From the NCBI RefSeq assembly GCF_041260155.1, contig NC_091941.1, positions 26,885,247 through 26,949,246 on the forward strand: DNA of 64,000 nucleotides, read 5' to 3'. The stretch is from Ptychodera flava. Lineage: Eukaryota; Hemichordata; Enteropneusta; Ptychoderidae. Of this stretch, positions 51,401-63,329 are shown piece by piece (within the stretch, counting starts at the first letter, position 1; the number at the start of each line of letters is the position of its first letter). The position numbers and the translations under genes were made by a program. The notes below the pieces were generated by a model that was given only the letters and a program-made list of their open reading frames with translations, was not told where the DNA came from and searched no databases.

Positions 51401-54400
51401 ACCAGTTTATAAGGACATGGAGGGATCACAAAACTGAATCAATCCCAAAGTCAGAAGGATAGACTATTCTTTTAGCATACTGATGAGACCATCAGTTTCT
51501 GTGAACCTCATTCCAAATTAATTGTTGTATTTTGGTACCTCTGGCTGTACTATTTCAAATTTGTTGATCTCATCATTGAATATGTACAATGAGTTCGGTG
51601 GATTTCATTCACAGAGTTTCTTTGACACTTCTTGCTCTTCCAGCACTGCACGCACTTGACTTGACTGATGTATATAAATTAACGACTTGAGTACCTACCG
51701 ACTTTGAGAAAGACACACAGCACACCGCTCTGTCAAAATCACCAACACCGATAATGCGTAGTGTCGTCAGGGACACAGAGTCCCAGATTCGAACGTGAGG
51801 CTGGTAGAGAAATTGGAGAAGAAACAGAAAATGAAATGAGAGATCTCTGCAGTATTGACTGGTAACTCTATATCAGCTGATGTGTAATTTTTATTGACAC
51901 CATTACCACTCCTGAATTTGTAATGAAACAAGGTTGTTGATTTAGTCCACGGTGGAGAGAGATACCATTTGTCTGGTGAAAAAGTGTGCAAAATAAATAT
52001 TCTTGGAGGAGAAAAATGTAGTTTCAATGCAAACATTTGACGGTAAAGAGTTCTTGTCAGACAGAAAGACATAATGTAAGAGGCTGATGCATTGAAGAAA
52101 AGAGAGAAAGTGAGAAAATCTGAAAGGAGAAAAGAAAAGGAAAGGAAAGAGCGAGTTTCAAAACTGGTTTCTGAAAAAGATTAGAAGAAGAAAGTTGGAA
52201 AACATGAAATAGGAACACTTGCTTTGTCCACATTTTGAAACTGTAACATTCATTATGATTATTTAACATTTACATTAACATGTTGAGAAAAATCAATGAC
52301 ATCATATGCCTATTGACAAAGCATACCAATAACCCAGCAGTATTTCATAAGACAAAAGATAACTGCTACAGAAACATGGCTAGTTTAAAGATCTTTTAAC
52401 TTTTACCAGATCTGAATCTTCTGTTTTCTTACAGGCAATGCTGGTTTGTCAAAACATTTTGAGACAGATAACCAAGACTTTTCAGAGAACTAGAATATTT
52501 CAAAAATTTATATGGCATAATTTTCCTCATGAAATGGGTATTTACTGTATTTAAAATTACTCATAAAGATACACTGACACAGTAGATGAGGAGCAATAAT
52601 TGTATGGCACTGATATAAGAACTTGCAATTGATGATCAAAGTCCTGAAGATACAACAGCATCTGCTGAAGATACAACAGAATCTGCTGAAAGAGGCAACC
52701 TTGTATATTGGTTGGGGTATTTGACATTGCAGCCTGTAAAGTCAAAGAGAGATGTTATCCAAAGGTTTTGCTATAAATTGATATAAACAGGTGAATTGAA
52801 TTATGACTATAAGTCTAAACACAGATAAAAAATAACACATGCAGAGTTTAGAGGTTGTCTACTTTCATCATGATTTCATGCTTAACCCTTTCATTCATTT
52901 CCTGCTAAACAGGTTGAACCACCCTCCACCCAAAATGGGGGGAAGTTGGACCACAGTATAGCAGTAAAAGGGCTAAATTGGGGGGAGGGTAGTTTGTGGG
53001 TTTAATACCTACCACATAGACTTTGACCTCAGGGATTTCAGTCTCATCATCCATGGATGCTTCAGTACTGGAGCTGGCCGAGCTGGAGTTGGCAGTGCGT
53101 GGGGATTTCTACGGATGGCATAGAGTTACATTGGTGGGGGTGAGCCACCGGAAAACTGACACAAATAGGTAGTAGTGAGATGTGACATGAACACACACCA
53201 GAGTGAACACAAGTTGTGAAGTTAAAGGGAAAAAAACAATACAACCTACACACCATGAAGTTAAGAAGGTTGAATTTTTACTCACTGATTTCCAATGGAT
53301 TTTAAAACCATTATGTAATCAACCCATCACCATTTCTATGACCAGTAAAACCAACCGACGTCATGACATCTCTGACGATGATGGCCACATTGCCCACATT
53401 TAAAACACAATTACACACAACACAACAACATCACTGTATCACAGTTCCTTAACCTGATTAAAGTCATTGAATGCTGAGAAATGGATACTGTACACCTTAT
53501 TTTTTCCCCTTTGCATGCAGGTTTGAATTAATTTTATTTTTTTGTTGCATTAGCAGTTTACAGAGAAAGCATACATTTGCACCTTATACCCGTTCGATTC
53601 AAAAGTCAATGAGATTTATATTTGAAAAGATAAACTGAGAAATTTTGAATTAGTCGTGATTTTGACACGTTATTATCAAAGTGATACCCAACACTGAAAA
53701 TTTACTTCTATGCACCCATCATGCATTGGTGAAGTCATGCAAACGATACGATACATGACAATGAAGACAATGACATTGATTTCACCTGCCTCTGTAGTCG
53801 TAGATCCACCCCTGCACCAGCGCACAGCATTTGCCATTTGTGGTTAAAAGTTTGAGTTTAAATTTATGTGACCTAGTGTTAAAGGGACTTTGATATCCTA
53901 ACTTGCCGCAAGGAAAGCATACTTGCATTGGGAAACATGCCAGTAAAGGGGAGTTTGCTTATTGCTAACTATTTGGAACTCAGGTGACTTACCTTTGCAT
54001 CATTTTTCCTCTCATGGCCAGCCACCTGTCCAGTTGCTATGGTTACTTTATCTGGATGTATTGCTATGCTGTTGAACGAAACAAATCCATCCTTTTGTTT
54101 GTCATTTTTGTTTCCTCTTATTAGTCTCTCATAATCAGTGTTGTAGTGGTCACACTAGAATCTACCCAGCACTACAAACCATGATCAGCTAATCCCATGT
54201 AACACTTTCATAAGTGATTACTGATTTGGTTCTAAATTTTACACTAAAGGCGTACCTTGATATGAAGCTATTCAAAAAGATTATTTTATTTCCATCAAGA
54301 TACAAATACAGTCACTGCATGACATCATCGGCACCGAGAATTACTATTCCTAAAACAGACACTGGACATTTTCAAAACATGCTTTTGAATACTTATCTTT

Positions 54401-57400
54401 TCTATTAACTTCAGAAAATTGTCAGGCAAATTGCTTATTTCGGTCTGTATTTTTTTTCATTGAAGGTCAAACTCACCATTTTACATCGTCTGTGTGTCCT
54501 AGGTAAAACCTCTGCATTTCTTCCTCTATGTTATACATTACAACTACAGCTGCTATAAAATAGACAACTTCCCCCGTGGGTAAAAGATGAAGATTATTCC
54601 TACAGTCTCTTCCTCTGTATCCGTAGCTGTTCAGTAATAGGTCAAGGGTCATTTTCTCTCTGAATAGAATGGCTGGGATGCACAATGATAAGCACTGCTT
54701 ATTATCTCTTTCCAAACCTGGATGTACTGCACAAAATAGTGGCATAATTTGGGTTTTCACCCCTACTTGCAAAGTGTAACAGTCCTGACTTAAATGATTC
54801 TGTCAGAGCTAATACTGAACTTTTTTATAAAGTAAACGGAGGTAAACAGAATCTTTTATATCATCAAGAGAGAATGTGTCTCTCTGTGAATACTCAGCTT
54901 GCCTTGCCAAAAGCTGTAGCCTTTTGTGACAACTGATGAAACACCCTTTCACAGCCTCCACCGATGGGAGAAGAATATGTAGCTACCCAAATAAGACACA
55001 CCAAGAGGTCTTGTCATCAATTTTCCTACTTCTCAAGGGACGTCAGCAGGACAAATAAAAGTGTGATACAACAATGTTGTCATAAAATGTCGACATTGTG
55101 ATGAAATCATGGTTCTGCTGACAATGAAGTAATCTTTGAATTGAATGTGATTTCTAATTTTTGTCAGCTTTGTTCTACTGTCTCACTAGCGATCCACATT
55201 AAAATCACAAGCACCCAGCTAATACATGTAAATACTGCCTGCCTCAGTACAACATCCATTCTTACCATTGTACATGTAATTGTATTAAAGGAAAGATTTC
55301 CACTTTACTTTGATAATACATTGATATATGTTATATATACAGACCAAACGAATGTTCTGACACACACTCTTTGTGAAACCAAAATTGAGAAAACATAAGA
55401 AATAACTTTAACTTTCCTTTCCATGATTGATTCTGTATTTCATGGTATCTGCTAACTTTTTACTGTTTCTATGTTAAGGATACACCCATTCTAACTTGAG
55501 TTTCTCTGTCGGTGCTTGTCCACCTTTGTTTATGGAATAGTTCTTCATGTCTGATGGACTGTACAAGCTGATACCACGCCCTCGCAGGTAGATCTTGACA
55601 ACCCCTTCCTCTGCAAAACGAACCACATCACAGGATGTAAATGTTGTATGGTTTTCAAAAGATAGAACAGCGAAAGTATTTATTTGTGAGTGTATGATAG
55701 TTTGAGACCAAAACCTACTGCCACCCATGGAGCAAGAGCATAAGTTGTGAATTGCCATGGCAACCTGTTTACTGTTCTGTGACCTGTTGGTATTCATTTC
55801 CTAAGACTGCAAACCCACTATCAAGCCATTACTTCAGGTTCTTACACCACTGCAGTACAAATCTACTGCCACCCTATATAGCTGGAGCATAAATGTCAGG
55901 ATTCATAACTGCAGATGGAATCCATTACCATCTGTACAAGGAAAAGCCAGGATTTCCAAATGCAGACCTGTTTCTACCGATGTAGCAAAAGGGTATACAA
56001 GCAACAAATTACGCAGCAAAAGCATGATCACCAAGCCTTTGGAGCTAGGATTGGACTGCTACCAAGCCACCATTCACTGAGATGAGGAAACACAAACCAC
56101 ACCAAAGCTAAAGACTGCTGATCTAGTTCTGTCCATAAAGAAAGGGCAGAGCTGGGTTCAGTGTTTTGCAGTACCATCACCACCAAGAAGCACATACATT
56201 TAACTCATGGGGAAATCCAGAGTCAGGGATTTCAACAAATTTCCAGGTTTGTGTATTAACTGTTTTACTGAATTTTTAATGGAAATATTTGTTAACATAT
56301 CTCTAGATGGAAATCTTTATCCAAGCATTTTACTTTTTTAGCTTCTTTAACAAACATGCCTGGCAGTTAAAAAAGAAACAAGTTCTTGACAGTAGGCAAC
56401 CTAGCCAGAACAAGCTGGAAAAGAAAACAGTTATTAAACTCTACAGGAGAAATTAACAGGTTTCTGAGATATAGAGATTTGAAGAGGATCCTAAACATAG
56501 AAGACCAGATACAGAAACATGCTGTGGAGTGGATAAATTGGGCAGTGAACAAGAAGGGAAGTGAAAGATATTAAATAAAGATGGTTACAGCAACACCCTA
56601 TGATACATTGTAAGATTTTATAAAGCGCCCTCTGTGTTCAACTCAAGAGAAGCTGTGGTGTACCCGAACAAATAGTGAACCGGAACCACTTACCCTTCCT
56701 CACTGACAGAGTACATAGAAAACACATGAAAATGATGGAATAAACACTATAAAATGGCCAAACTAAATTCAATATGAAGTCTAAATGATATACTAGTATA
56801 TTATACTTGTGATAAATACTTCAATAATGTGATATTATGAATACAACTGGATCAAAAAGATAAACATGACTGGTGACTACTTTTTAAAATTCCTGTACAC
56901 CAACTGATTTCACATTTCTTTGGATACATATTCCACACCATGCTAAACTTTACCACACACAGTGAAATCATTTTCCTGTTTGGCAAGCATCAACTACATA
57001 TGCCAAAGAAGCAGCAAGGACACTTCAGTTGAGTCTGATATGTCATCCAATCAATATATTTGTGCAAACGTACACATTCACACTCTGCTGTTCAAAGTTC
57101 CAATGATCTCATTGGCATCAGTAAAGCTGAGTTGGCAGTTTAAAACCTGTACGCATATGAACTATAATGAATACCCATTGGAGTTTTGATAAAAGAAATC
57201 AATTTCAAAAAGATAATTCTCTGATATCTTGAATGCAAACCACAAAATGTGGTCCGATAAAGTGGATTTTTTGTAATCTTTTAAAGACTTTTCACTCTGC
57301 ACGCGTTAGTAAAAATATCTGCAAGGTAGACACTTAATAAAGCTTTCCAGCTAACAAAATAAATCTACGGACCAGAAAAGAAAATAAATCTATGGACCAG

Positions 57401-57447
57401 AGAAGAAAATACACTCACCTCTATTGTAGTATGCTTCTTTGGAAACT
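42484..57447 (-). CDS. EML: Echinoderm microtubule-associated protein-like (EML) gene, HELP + WD-repeat part, 5' incomplete
   Basis: Microtubule-binding EML/EMAP family protein. Exons, 5' to 3': 57419-57447, 55484-55610, 54477-54626, 53993-54068, 51699-51800, 51042-51146, 50387-50521, 49967-50066, 49269-49684, 48541-48697, 47731-47828, 45020-45107, 44260-44355, 42910-43040, 42484-42612. All have GT-AG sites and compatible phases, giving ~645 residues to the stop. The HELP motif lies in the second and third exons (VKIYLRGRG, KLKLEW, YGYRGRDCRNN). The tandem-propeller WD repeats follow: GHTDDVKC, PHVRIWDSVSL, VTCGKSHISFWTLE, SGDSNGNIFVWGKG, SGGGKDRKLLAWD, GHTDELWGLAVHPS, ending STGGKDMSIMQWKLCS. 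Intermediate exons agree closely with vertebrate EML1/2/4 from memory. The N-terminal coiled-coil exons were not found; human members are ~650-980 residues, so either they lie upstream of the window or this gene starts short. Which EML paralogue it matches is not resolved. Confidence 0.93.
49269..49684 (-). CDS. EML: EML exon 9 (416 nt), largest WD-repeat exon
   Basis: Starts GNTRIHYAV (Gly split with the previous exon), then AHEGPIFGLCVMKDGTLLSG, GTGPVRTISQGKDDQILVGT, HTDELWGLAVHPSSKQFLTC and HIILWDSS, ending TKLIE. The donor is GAG|GTAGGA. It covers about three WD blades. No residue loss is seen relative to the family. Confidence 0.95.
53013..53108 (-). CDS. EML: Probable Ser-rich cassette exon of EML (96 nt, 32 codons)
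   Basis: Open segment between acceptor ATCCGTAG and donor GTAGGT, phase 0 on both sides. It lies between exon 4 (ending ...KNDAK, phase 0) and exon 5 (starting PHVRIWD, phase 0). It encodes KSPRTANSSSASSSTEASMD followed by DETEIPEVKVYV. Exon 4 joins exon 5 directly in vertebrate-like form, so this would be optional. It would add an acidic Ser-rich loop between WD blades that I do not recall in vertebrate EMLs. Confidence 0.5.
55484..55610 (-). CDS. EML: EML exon 2, start of HELP motif
   Basis: Encodes EGVVKIYLRGRGISLYSPSD then MKNYSINKGGQAPTEKLKLEW, with the last Val split by the GTATCC donor and completed by exon 3 (C-TAC). Matches the EML hydrophobic HELP motif in order. The preceding 29-nt microexon (57419-57447, VSKEAYYNR) joins it in frame. 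Confidence 0.9.
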
Positions 57448-58397
57448 CTATAGGAAGGGAAAAAAGATATTTAGACTAATTTCACAGTTGCAATGGTTAC
57501 ACATTACATGACAAGGAGGAATGTGAAAGTGATCACCTTTAGGCAAGAACTGTACGGCAGTTTTAGGAAAAGGAACGATTTGATAACATAAACATCATGT
57601 ACTGGATCATAGATCAATGTTACTTGTTAGAATAAAGTACAGTAAATAATTCTTCCCAAAGCGTAAGAGCTGTAAATTATGTTAATTGAATATTAGATTG
57701 TGTTTACATTTTGTAGAGTCTGAAACAACACTCTCAGAAAAACTGGAAATACAAAACTCATCAACTCTCAAGTTCCACGTCTCTCCTTCAGACCACAACA
57801 AACAGTCAATGCTATTACACTCTCAATTCCATCAGGGAGAATGTTCAGCAGCTCTGAACTTACAGCTGATTGGTTAATTGTAATTATTCACAGCAACTTA
57901 AGGAGTCTGAAACTAAGGCCACTGTGCAGCTGATTTGCTACTTTTAAAATGATTAAGTGATGTGAATGATGTTCAGTCAACCAATATGCTACAAGCCTCT
58001 GAGATGCTGCACATTGCAAGTTTCATTACACAAAGCTATGAAATCATGTCCCCCTCATAAATGCTCAAATACACAAACTGAAATTTATAAAGATATAAAG
58101 ATGAACTCTCTAAGAGTGTTTGCTGGCTTGTGATTGTATTCCAAGGGTACTTGGGTAATCACATGTACACGTGATGACCCCTGAGAGGGTCAATGTTGGT
58201 ATTTCATCATTGACATATCTGACTGAGATTTCATTCCAGAGCTGAGCAAAACATGTTTGATTGAGAATTTCAGAATTCCTGTGTTTACTGGTGCACTAGG
58301 TATTTCCAATATATTTAATGTGAAAAATACATGGAGGGATTTATGTAAATGTCATAATTCACAAAACAGACTTTGAAGCATCAAAGATAACACATTA

Positions 58398-59720
58398 CAG
58401 TGACGGCACCAATTATTTTGACGATGAGATACAGCTGGATATTGATACACTACCGAATTAGGTTTGTCAGTTTACTCACAAATTTACCCTTTTAGTGGTC
58501 AACTTTCACAAGTTTGCGCCAACATCAGACAGACTAAAACAGCAGGTGACGCAGCAAGATGTCTGTAAACTAATTTACTATGTAGTATGTTATATCTTTA
58601 CAGCAGCTATCAGTTTCAATGGTGACACACACAGAGACTGGTTGCCAAGTTTTACAAGCAGTTCAAATTCACGGAGAGGTGGTAAAAGAACGACGTTACT
58701 GCAAATTTAGACTCAGAGGACAGTGTTCTTTGTAGTTGAATATCAATAAAGTTCATGACTTCAAAAATAATAGAGTGATGTGTAAAATGAACAAACTTTA
58801 AAAATTCTAAATCCAGCAAATTCTGCCGTATCTCACGCCTATAAATGCTTGGTTTTACACTTTTGTAGTATTCAATATGCTCCAGAACATTTGCAGTCAG
58901 TTTTTTTACCGATGTTCCAGATGATTTGCCTGGCAGGAAACTGCCAGTTTTCAAGTACCGCAAAACAATGTTGTTGGCCGTTTGCTTTGAAACACCACCA
59001 CAACGTTTACCAATTTCTGAAAATAACAGACCGTTTAAATACAACTGAACAATCTTCTCTCTCACTTCAGCTGGTGTCGTCTGGGAGCCATCCATGTTGT
59101 GTTTTTGTCTGGTTCAACGTCTGTTTGTACAAATGTACAGATCATTACGCCAGTGAAACTGATAGCTGCTAATTACGTGTCAGCGTATGTATACAAAGCC
59201 CCACCATGGCTGGCAATACCAGAACATGTCATTGTCTGAGTTTTATTAGACTAGAAAGTTGCTGACTCAAAGCCCTGACTTCCAGACATTGCTATCGCTA
59301 CTCAAACGTTCTGATTCTTTCAGATCGATTTGTGTTGTTAGTTTTAGATTTTTTTGAAGTCATGAATTTTATTGATATTCAACTACAAAGAACACTGTCC
59401 TCTGAGTCTAAATTTGCAGTAACGTCGTTCTTTTACCACCTCTCGGTGAATTTGAACTGCTTGTAAAACTTGGCAACCAGTCTCTGTGTGTGTCACCATT
59501 GAAACTGATAGCTGCTGTAAAGATATAAACATACTACATAGTAAATTAGTTTACAGACATCTTGCTGCGTCACCTGCTGTTTTAGTCTGTCTGATGTTGG
59601 CGCAAACTTGTAAAAGTTGACCACTAAAAGGGTAAATTTGTGAGCAAACTGACAAACCTAATTCGGTAGTGTATCAATATCAGCTGTATGTCATCGTCAA
59701 AATAATTGGTGCCGTCACTG
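58398..59720 (-). mobile_element. Tc1/mariner-like element with ~370-bp terminal inverted repeats
   Basis: Ends CAGTGACGGCACCAATTATT and its reverse complement, each flanked by TA (58396-58397, 59721-59722), the target of the IS630-Tc1-mariner superfamily. The inverted arms run about 58398-58767 and 59350-59720 and are very similar, so the insertion is fairly recent. Total 1323 bp. The space between the arms holds only the N-terminal part of a transposase. It lies upstream of the first EML exon found. Confidence 0.88.
58770..59095 (-). CDS. Transposase N-terminal paired-like HTH fragment inside the Tc1/mariner-like element
   Basis: Starts MDGSQTTPAEVREKIVQLYL. It follows with a first helix-turn-helix (SEIGKRCGGVSKQTANNIV), a GSFLPGKSSG linker, and a second HTH region (KLTANVLEHIEYYKSVKPS, YRREIRQNLL): the paired-type DNA-binding half of Tc1-like transposases. 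The DDE catalytic domain is absent. After REIRQNLL the frame runs on through the left inverted repeat to 58652, giving a non-homologous tail (147 residues in all). This is an internal-deletion derivative. It could bind element ends but cannot transpose by itself. Confidence 0.8.
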
Positions 59721-59722
59721 TA

Positions 59723-61489
59723 CAGTACAGTCCATGCAGACCCGTCACTGGTGCGGGAACAATGCCCGCATAAAAAGTGCATTGTGCGCGCACGAAACGA
59801 GCATCATTGCCAGCAGTATGCGGGCAGATAAAGTGCAGTGTGCCCGCAGTGTGCGGGCACGATTCGGGCATCGTCACTGTGCGGGCATTGTTGCAATGTG
59901 AGGCACATTCACACCTTGACCTTGAATGTATGGCTGAGTTGAACGCTGTTGCATGAGAATGTAAGTTGTAAGAGTTTCATTCTTGCAACAAGTGGACGTA
60001 CAAGTGGCTACTGTAGTGCTGGGTTTTGTCATCGGCTCAGCCGAACTTTGACCCATTGCTGATTGGGTGGGAGTTGCGACGTTTAGTGTCATTTACAAAT
60101 ACTAGTACGATTTTAGGCCGGGGGTAAAGTGAAAACTCTTTACGTACAATGCATGATCTGTTACTGTGAAATTGTTACTCTGACTTGGTGCGCTGTGAAG
60201 ATCGAGTCCGATCGAAAATTATCGAATTTCTCAAATAAAGATGACATTGATCACTGGTTGCGAGACGTGGTGTTGAAGAAACTGAGTGAGGCTGTGATGG
60301 TGACGATAGGTACATGTAAGTTGTTGCCATAACCGTAACGCATCGTAGAAGACAAGTCAACACAACAATAAAATTCTTGATCTGTTTTCTATTTTTCAAA
60401 ATGTGTACTTTATAACAGGAAGACGATTTATCATGGCAGAAGTGAATGCCTGTGAACTTGAATCACTCTAGTCTATACGAGCTCATATTCTTTTTATTCA
60501 ATTGTCAAAAAGACGATTTAGAACTAAAAATGCTGAACTTCTGTGACAGTTTCACGGCTTTCTTCCTCTTTTTCATGCCTAATCGTAATCGTGACTCTCA
60601 TTTTCGGTTCACATTATCATGTTTATGCCATACAATTAAATGAAAGGAGGTCAGAAATTACGTTTCGTTGCTTACTCCCCTGTAGCGCGTCATACTTTCT
60701 CGTTTATATACAGTAATCGCGGTCCCTCTATCACAATGATATTACCGTATGTACATGCAGGTGAGGTTGTTTTGTGTGACGCCTGGAAAGACCAAAATTC
60801 TACAAGACGCATACTCTTATATGGTTTGGTTTTTCCTTTCGATGTACGGAACGATTGAACTGAGAAGCACAAAAATCGCGATTGAGGTTCTGCTTCGTAA
60901 AGCTGTCCTCGTAAATTTCAATGATTTCACAAGCCGAACGTCTCTATCAGCATTTTTTCTAGCCAACTATCACTATTAGTGGCACAAATAAAATGATTAA
61001 TGTGAGTGGAGTAAACTGACCATGTTCGTAAGTAATAACTTGAATTTTCTCCACAGACATGAAAACAAAATATTCGTTTGGGCGACAGCGCTCGACTTGT
61101 TTTCTTGCCGATCATGCCGAAATCTCAATGAAGTTTTGATACGTTCCTCGGATATTCCGTACGAAAAATATTAAATGGACAACATGGTAGTCGATGTAGA
61201 GAAAGTCATGATCATCATACTGCCAACGCAATCATACAAACTACAGTGACGCCGCGTAATTTTTCATCGCCACCGGTGCTTCACGATAAAGTCCAACATT
61301 AAAATTTGTTTCCCGGGTCATTACGACCATCTGAAAAAAAAAACTACAAAAAAATACGGCTTCTGCTTATATTTTACATATGAGCTAATACCCGATAAGG
61401 TCCATTTGTCAAATTGTTCCCATGCACTCCGAACGAAATCGGGGCCAAAAATCTTGAAAAAATATCACGTCTTTTTTGTGATAATGTCA
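59723..61489. other. Upstream of EML: GC-richer patch and unassigned frames
   Basis: 59750-59885 is rich in alternating GCGGGCA/TGCCCGC motifs. An open frame at 60129-60332 (plus strand) ends near a donor-like GTACAT, but I recognise no family. No EML N-terminal coiled-coil exon could be identified here on the minus strand. Confidence 0.4.
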
Positions 61490-61498
61490 GACAATACC

Positions 61499-62048
61499 AC
61501 AGGTGACCCATTAAGTATAACTGAGTTTTTCAGTTTTCTCTATCATTTTCTCTTCTTTCTTCATGCTCTGAATGATCGGAATAAATAAATAAATGGTTTA
61601 TATAACCTAACCTAGCCTCTGTGACTCTTTATTTATTTTACACTCCATTACAAGGACGTATATCTCTCATACACACATGTTGTGATTAATTAGTCAACAC
61701 AACTAATTATGCTAATCCGTGGACTTATCAGGGATTTACGGGTTAGTCAACATCGCGAAAGATAGGAATGGCCTTTTTCATTAACATCACTATCTTTCCG
61801 ATGTTGACTAACCTCTGATAAGTCCACGGATTAGCATAATTAGTTGTGTTGACTAATTAATCACAACATGTGTGTATGAGAGATATACGTCCTTGTAATG
61901 GAGTGTAAATTAAATAAAGAGTCACAGAGGCTAGGTTAGGTTATATAACCATTTATTTTATTTACTCCGATCATTCAGAGCATGAAGAAAGAAGAGAAAA
62001 TGATAGAGAAAACTGTAAAAACTCAGTAATACTTAATGGGTCGCCTGT
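61499..62048. mobile_element. 550-bp palindromic element with 9-bp target duplication (Mutator-like MITE)
   Basis: Arms of about 240-260 bp run 61499-61750 and 61790-62048. The ends are ACAGGTGACCCATTA and TAATGGGTCGCCTGT. GACAATACC is present on both sides (61490-61498 and 62049-62057). Inside, CCTAACCTAGCCTCTGTGAC and its complement pair nearly perfectly, as do CTAATCCGTGGACTTATCAG and its complement. Only ~60 bp of loop separates the arms. A 9-bp duplication and long inverted ends fit MULE-type MITEs. The high arm identity suggests a young copy. Confidence 0.85.
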
Positions 62049-62059
62049 GACAATACCAT

Positions 62060-62587
62060 GCCAAAAAAGTCCAATATTCCAAAACTGTTCCAACCCTAAC
62101 TTTTTAGTGACGAAAACTAAAACACTGTGCCAGTTTCTGATAGTATTTTCCGTTCGAGTCGACACCTGACGAACCGAATTTCAAATGTTTCCCGCCCCAA
62201 CTATTTGCTGCAGAAAAATGTCTTTTTCATGTCGTGTTTTACGTTGATCAAATCAAACTCTGTAAAATACGCGCGGTGCAGTGTGTTCTAAATCGTACTC
62301 CGACTCTGAACGTTATTAGTATATCACAGTGAAGTCTATTACGTCACCACAGGTCTTCAGTGTCGTTTTATTTTGTGACAGACAGTCGTTCGGGCGACGA
62401 CATTCCCTCCACATCGAATAATACATTGAGGTACCAGAAGAACGACATTGTGAACAAAAGCTTGGGGCCGAAACGGGAAGAGTTGCCCGGGAAACACGTC
62501 AAATTTTGCTACACTGTCGTCCAGATGACCTTGAAGACTTGACGTGGGTTGCAATCGCCACCCAGAGCAGACACATTAAGGTGCGGA
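62060..62587. other. Unassigned sequence, no gene recognised
   Basis: GC-richer stretch at 62350-62560 with a 60-codon open frame (plus strand, from 62360). It has no family resemblance I can name and no clear splice pattern. Confidence 0.35.
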
Positions 62588-63320
62588 ATTGTGTTTTTAT
62601 CGTTTTTAGAAAGTTTAGCTGGAAGTTTAGAAAGCTAAATTAGAATTGTCTAAATCAAAATCTAAACTTAGAAAGTTTAGCCAGAAACGATAATTATCGC
62701 TTTCTAAATAGCGTTCTAAATTTAGAAATTAGCTGAAGTTTAGAAAGTCGGGCCTCGGGTGAAAACATTTTTCCAAGGATATATCGGATAAAAACGATAA
62801 TTATCACTTTCTAAATAGCGTTCTAAGTTTAGAAATTAGCTGAAGTTTAGCTGAAGTTTAGAAAGTCGGACCTTAGGTTGAAAATTTTTTTCCAAGGATA
62901 TATCGGATAAAAACGATAATTATCACTTTCTAAATAGCGTTCTAAGTTTAGAAATTAGCTGTAGTTTAGAAAGTCGGGCCTTAGGTTAAAATTTTTTCCC
63001 AAGGATATATCGGATAAAAACGATAATTATCACTTTCTAATAGCGTTCTAAGTTTAGAAATTAGATGAAGTTTAGAAAGTCGGGCCTTGGGTGAAAAATT
63101 TCTTCCAAGGATATATCGGATAAAAACGATAATTATCACTTTCTAATAGCGTTCTAAGTTAGAAATTAGCTGAAGTTTAGAAAGTCGGGCCTTGGCTGAA
63201 AAAATTTGTTCTAGGATATATCGGATAAAAACGATAATTATCACTTTCTAAATAGCGTTCTAAGTTTAGAAATTAGCTGAAGTTTAGAAAATCGGGCCTT
63301 GGGTGAAAAAAATTTGTTCG
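62588..63320. repeat. ~107-119-bp tandem repeat, about six units
   Basis: The landmark TATATCGGATAAAAACGATA recurs near 62781, 62900, 63007, 63115 and 63217. Each unit also carries CACTTTCTAAATAGCGTTCT, AGAAATTAGCTGAAGTTTAG and AAGTCGGGCCTT. The first unit (62588-62760) is diverged. The unit holds a self-complementary AACGATAATTATC core. Confidence 0.88.
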
Positions 63321-63329
63321 AGGATATGT

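Noticed and set aside
52557-52745. Possible extra EML exon (AAMSNTPTNIQ, Gln/Leu-rich)
   Set aside because: It has an acceptor-like TTTACAG but no donor of suitable phase, and contains a simple direct repeat (GTTGTATCTTCAGCAGAT). Not supported well enough.
58495-58710. Plus-strand frame of 71 codons
   Set aside because: Lies in the terminal inverted repeat of the Tc1/mariner-like element.
59874-60092. Thr/Gln-rich minus-strand frame as EML first exon
   Set aside because: No coiled-coil or similarity to known EML N-termini and no convincing donor; it overlaps a GC-rich low-complexity patch.
60129-60332. 67-codon plus-strand frame ending near a splice-donor-like site
   Set aside because: Reads like a possible exon (NKDDIDHWLRDVVLKKLSEA) but no family was recognised and no partner exon was found.
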